A model generated the notes under the pieces. The model worked only from the letters and a program-made list of their open reading frames with translations. It was not told where the DNA came from and did no database searches. A program made the translations under genes and the position numbers. This document shows positions 7,373 through 8,949 of a stretch of DNA of 8,949 bases, one piece after another. Numbering within the stretch: the first letter of the stretch is position 1; each line of letters begins with the position of its first letter. This stretch comes from Micrococcaceae bacterium (lineage in GTDB: Bacteria > Actinomycetota > Actinomycetes > Actinomycetales > Micrococcaceae): the NCBI GenBank assembly GCA_003486025.1, contig DNHA01000232.1, positions 1 through 8,949 on the forward strand, written 5' to 3'.

Positions 7373-7394
7373 CGATCTGCTAGCGAGCATATCG
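7373..7394. promoter_or_regulatory. Operator-like inverted repeat upstream of the ankyrin lipoprotein gene
   Basis: The arms CGATCTGCT (7373-7381) and AGCATATCG (7386-7394) are inverted repeats with eight of nine positions matching and a four-base spacer. The repeat lies 58-79 bases before the lipoprotein ATG, in the divergent region shared with rlmC. Position and size suit a dimeric regulator, but no regulator gene is nearby. Confidence 0.33.
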
Positions 7395-7441
7395 GGGAAA
7401 GCTGAAAATTTGCGGTCAATAGCCGTCGAAATTGCTTTGTG

Positions 7442-7469
7442 CCGAACGTTCAGAGAACTTCGGTAAAAT
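7442..7469 (+). promoter_or_regulatory. rlmC promoter with inverted repeat filling the spacer
   Basis: TAAAAT (7464-7469) is a strong -10 ending ten bases before the ATG at 7480, implying a leader of only about four bases. Immediately upstream, 7442-7463 is an inverted repeat: outer arms CCGAA and TTCGG, inner arms GTTC and GAAC around AGA, with one unpaired C at 7447. It fills the usual -35/-10 spacer, where a repressor would block polymerase. The -35 is poor. The -10 is well supported; the operator idea is inference. Confidence 0.5.
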
Positions 7470-7479
7470 CTAAGGCACC

Positions 7480-8610
7480 ATGGAATGCCTTTACTTCTCC
7501 GCCGACCGTTGCCGCTCTTGCACGCAAATGACGGTGCCCTACGCTGATCAGCTCCAAGCCAAAGTCGATCACTGCGCCACCTCGCTGGCGCAGTTCTCCG
7601 ATCTGCAATTTTTGCCTCCACAGGCCAGCTCGGAATCAGGATTCCGCAACAAGGCGAAAATGGTGATCTCCGGAACTACCGACAATCCCACCATCGGTAT
7701 TCTCGACGCCGATGGCCACGGCGTAGACCTGCGCAACTGCGGGGTATGCGCCCCCGAGCTGCGTGCGCTCTTCCCAGTGATTGAGCGCTTCATCAACGAA
7801 CTGAAAATGATTCCTTACAGCGTTCCCAAGCGTAAGGGGGAACTCAAACACGTAATCCTCACGCTGTCAGATACCGGTGCTGTGATGGTTCGTTGGGTAC
7901 TGCGCACTAAAAAGCATTTTGTGGCGCTGCGTGATTCATTGCCGCAGTTTCTGGAGCTGCTGCCACGGCATAGCGTTGTCTCGGTGAACTTCCTGCCTGA
8001 GCACAAAGCCGTGCTGGAAGGCGAGGAAGAAATTATCCTCACTCGCCGCACTACGCTGGAATTCGGCCTCAACGGGGTGCCGATGCACCTGCGCCCACAG
8101 GGCTTCTTTCAAACAAATTCCGAAATCGCCGCCGCGTTGTACCGTCAGGCGCGGCAGTGGATTAACGATGCGAACCCTGCCAGCGTGTGGGACCTGTACT
8201 CCGGCGTGGGCGGCTTTGCGCTGCACTGCGCTGAGGGGGATCGCCTGGTTCAAGGAATTGAAACCAGTACCGAATCGGTTGCTGCGGCTAACCTCGCGGC
8301 AGAAGAACTGGGCCAGGAAAATACGACCTTTACCGCCATGGACGCTACCGAGTTCGCATTAACGGCAGAGCACGCACCGGATGCCGTAATAGTAAACCCT
8401 CCGCGCCGCGGCATCTCTGCGGAGCTTGCCCAATGGCTTAACGCTTCCAGCGTGCAGCACCTGGTGTATTCCAGCTGCAACACTAATTCTCTGGCTCGCG
8501 ATTTGGAACGGCTCAGTGGCTTCAGCGCCAAGCAGGCGCGTGTGATGGATATGTTCCCGCAGACAAATCACTACGAGGTCATTGTTCGTCTGGAACGCGT
8601 CGCGAGCTAG
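7480..8610 (+). CDS. rlmC: 23S rRNA (uracil-747-C5)-methyltransferase RlmC-type
   Basis: A SAM-dependent RNA m5U methyltransferase of 376 aa, essentially the length of Escherichia coli RlmC (375). The iron-sulfur ligands Cys3, Cys11, Cys14 and Cys87 are all present at the same spacing (ADRCRSC, DLRNC). The characteristic GFRNKAKMV (54-62) and KRKGELKHV segments of the RlmC/RlmD/TrmA family follow. The methyltransferase domain shows FFQTN (209-213), the SAM-binding DLYSGVGGF (238-246), NPPRRG (306-311), the catalytic Cys333 in YSSCN, and Glu366 in HYEV. There is no N-terminal TRAM domain, which favours RlmC over RlmD. It should methylate U747 in domain II of 23S rRNA; in some Gram-positive bacteria a related enzyme modifies both U747 and U1939, so the target position is inferred. 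The start has a near-leaderless promoter and only a weak AAGG. It is monocistronic. Confidence 0.93.
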   Translation: MECLYFSADRCRSCTQMTVPYADQLQAKVDHCATSLAQFSDLQFLPPQASSESGFRNKAKMVISGTTDNPTIGILDADGHGVDLRNCGVCAPELRALFPVIERFINELKMIPYSVPKRKGELKHVILTLSDTGAVMVRWVLRTKKHFVALRDSLPQFLELLPRHSVVSVNFLPEHKAVLEGEEEIILTRRTTLEFGLNGVPMHLRPQGFFQTNSEIAAALYRQARQWINDANPASVWDLYSGVGGFALHCAEGDRLVQGIETSTESVAAANLAAEELGQENTTFTAMDATEFALTAEHAPDAVIVNPPRRGISAELAQWLNASSVQHLVYSSCNTNSLARDLERLSGFSAKQARVMDMFPQTNHYEVIVRLERVAS

Positions 8611-8618
8611 GCTCCAGG

Positions 8619-8949
8619 TCAGCGGTCCAAGGTCGCGGTGCGCCTATCGAGGCGCAGCATGATCTCGTCAACCATGTGCGGGTCGACGCCTGGTTCACGT
8701 CTGGCCTGCAGCAGCTCATCGCGGGCTGCTGCCAGTGCGGTGGACTGGATCGCGTCTGCCTTGGTGATGACCGCGCGCAACTGTGTGTACTTCTCATCGG
8801 TAATAGCATCGTGGGTATCAGGATCTGACAGCAGGATGTTATGCAGATCGTGCATGCGCCGGGTGACTACATGCCGGTAGTTTTCCGGTAGATCATGCAA
8901 ATCCATATTCGTCTTCAACGTCTTCACCGCTACGTCTTCGGCTCGCCGG
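8619..8949 (-). CDS. Probable CPA1-type Na+/H+ antiporter, C-terminal cytoplasmic tail (partial)
   Basis: Only the last 109 or so codons are visible. The frame stays open from the TGA at 8619 to the right edge (first full codon 8948-8946), so a GTG at 8927 that could serve as a start is more likely internal and the bulk of the gene lies to the right. The visible part is hydrophilic and helical with no membrane segment. Its end, AARDELLQARREPGVDPHM followed by VDEIMLRLDRR, resembles the conserved tail of bacterial Na+/H+ antiporters of the CPA1 (NhaP-like) family, in which a helix with RxxLLxARxxG precedes a final LDxxE-like helix. The diagnostic transport domain is not in the window, so this call is tentative. 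The gene converges on rlmC with an 8-bp gap. Confidence 0.5.
   Translation of the reverse strand, partial: RRAEDVAVKTLKTNMDLHDLPENYRHVVTRRMHDLHNILLSDPDTHDAITDEKYTQLRAVITKADAIQSTALAAARDELLQARREPGVDPHMVDEIMLRLDRRTATLDR

Noticed and set aside
7386..7419. TTGACC (7419-7414) with TATGCT (7391-7386) on the minus strand as the lipoprotein promoter
   Set aside because: The 22-base spacer is too long for a standard sigma-70-type promoter.
7444..7451. GAACGTTC considered as a LexA/SOS box
   Set aside because: Actinobacterial SOS boxes have GAAC and GTTC separated by four bases; here they are adjacent, so the match fails.
8619..8927. A complete 102-aa gene starting at the GTG at 8927
   Set aside because: The frame is open beyond the GTG to the window edge, no ribosome binding site precedes it, and the sequence resembles the tail of a larger transporter.

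Overview
The window looks like a chromosomal segment of a high-GC Gram-positive bacterium, most likely a Micrococcaceae member of the Arthrobacter/Glutamicibacter type. This rests on GC-rich coding sequence with long antisense shadow frames, the three-gene purS-purQ-purL form of FGAM synthase, and short or absent leaders upstream of two start codons. The genus is inference from protein style, not a database match.

Layout. The left edge holds the C-terminal end of a DJ-1/PfpI-family protein (+). It converges on a large membrane-anchored lipase (-) across a gap with two strong hairpins. Next is the tightly coupled purS-purQ-purL operon, all on the minus strand, ending in a clear intrinsic terminator. 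Divergent from purS is a small YchJ/UPF0225 protein (+). This converges on a lipoprotein with ankyrin repeats (-). Divergent from that is an RlmC-type 23S rRNA m5U methyltransferase (+), which converges with an 8-bp gap on the C-terminal end of what is probably a CPA1-type Na+/H+ antiporter (-) running off the right edge.

Function. The purine operon is the only group of genes that clearly work together: PurQ makes ammonia from glutamine, PurL uses it to convert FGAR to FGAM, and PurS bridges the two. The other genes are single transcription units alternating in direction. I see no tRNA, rRNA, CRISPR array, transposase, integrase or prophage gene, and no gene-free stretch over 300 bases.

No wholly new system is evident. 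The points that most deserve a second look are: a seven-helix membrane domain fused to a secreted-type lipase whose predicted topology puts the catalytic domain outside; an exported ankyrin lipoprotein on a Pro/Ala/Ser stalk; a full RlmC with all four Fe-S cysteines behind a nearly leaderless promoter whose spacer is filled by an inverted repeat; a probably leaderless ychJ-like gene; and a purS leader that could pair with its own ribosome binding site.
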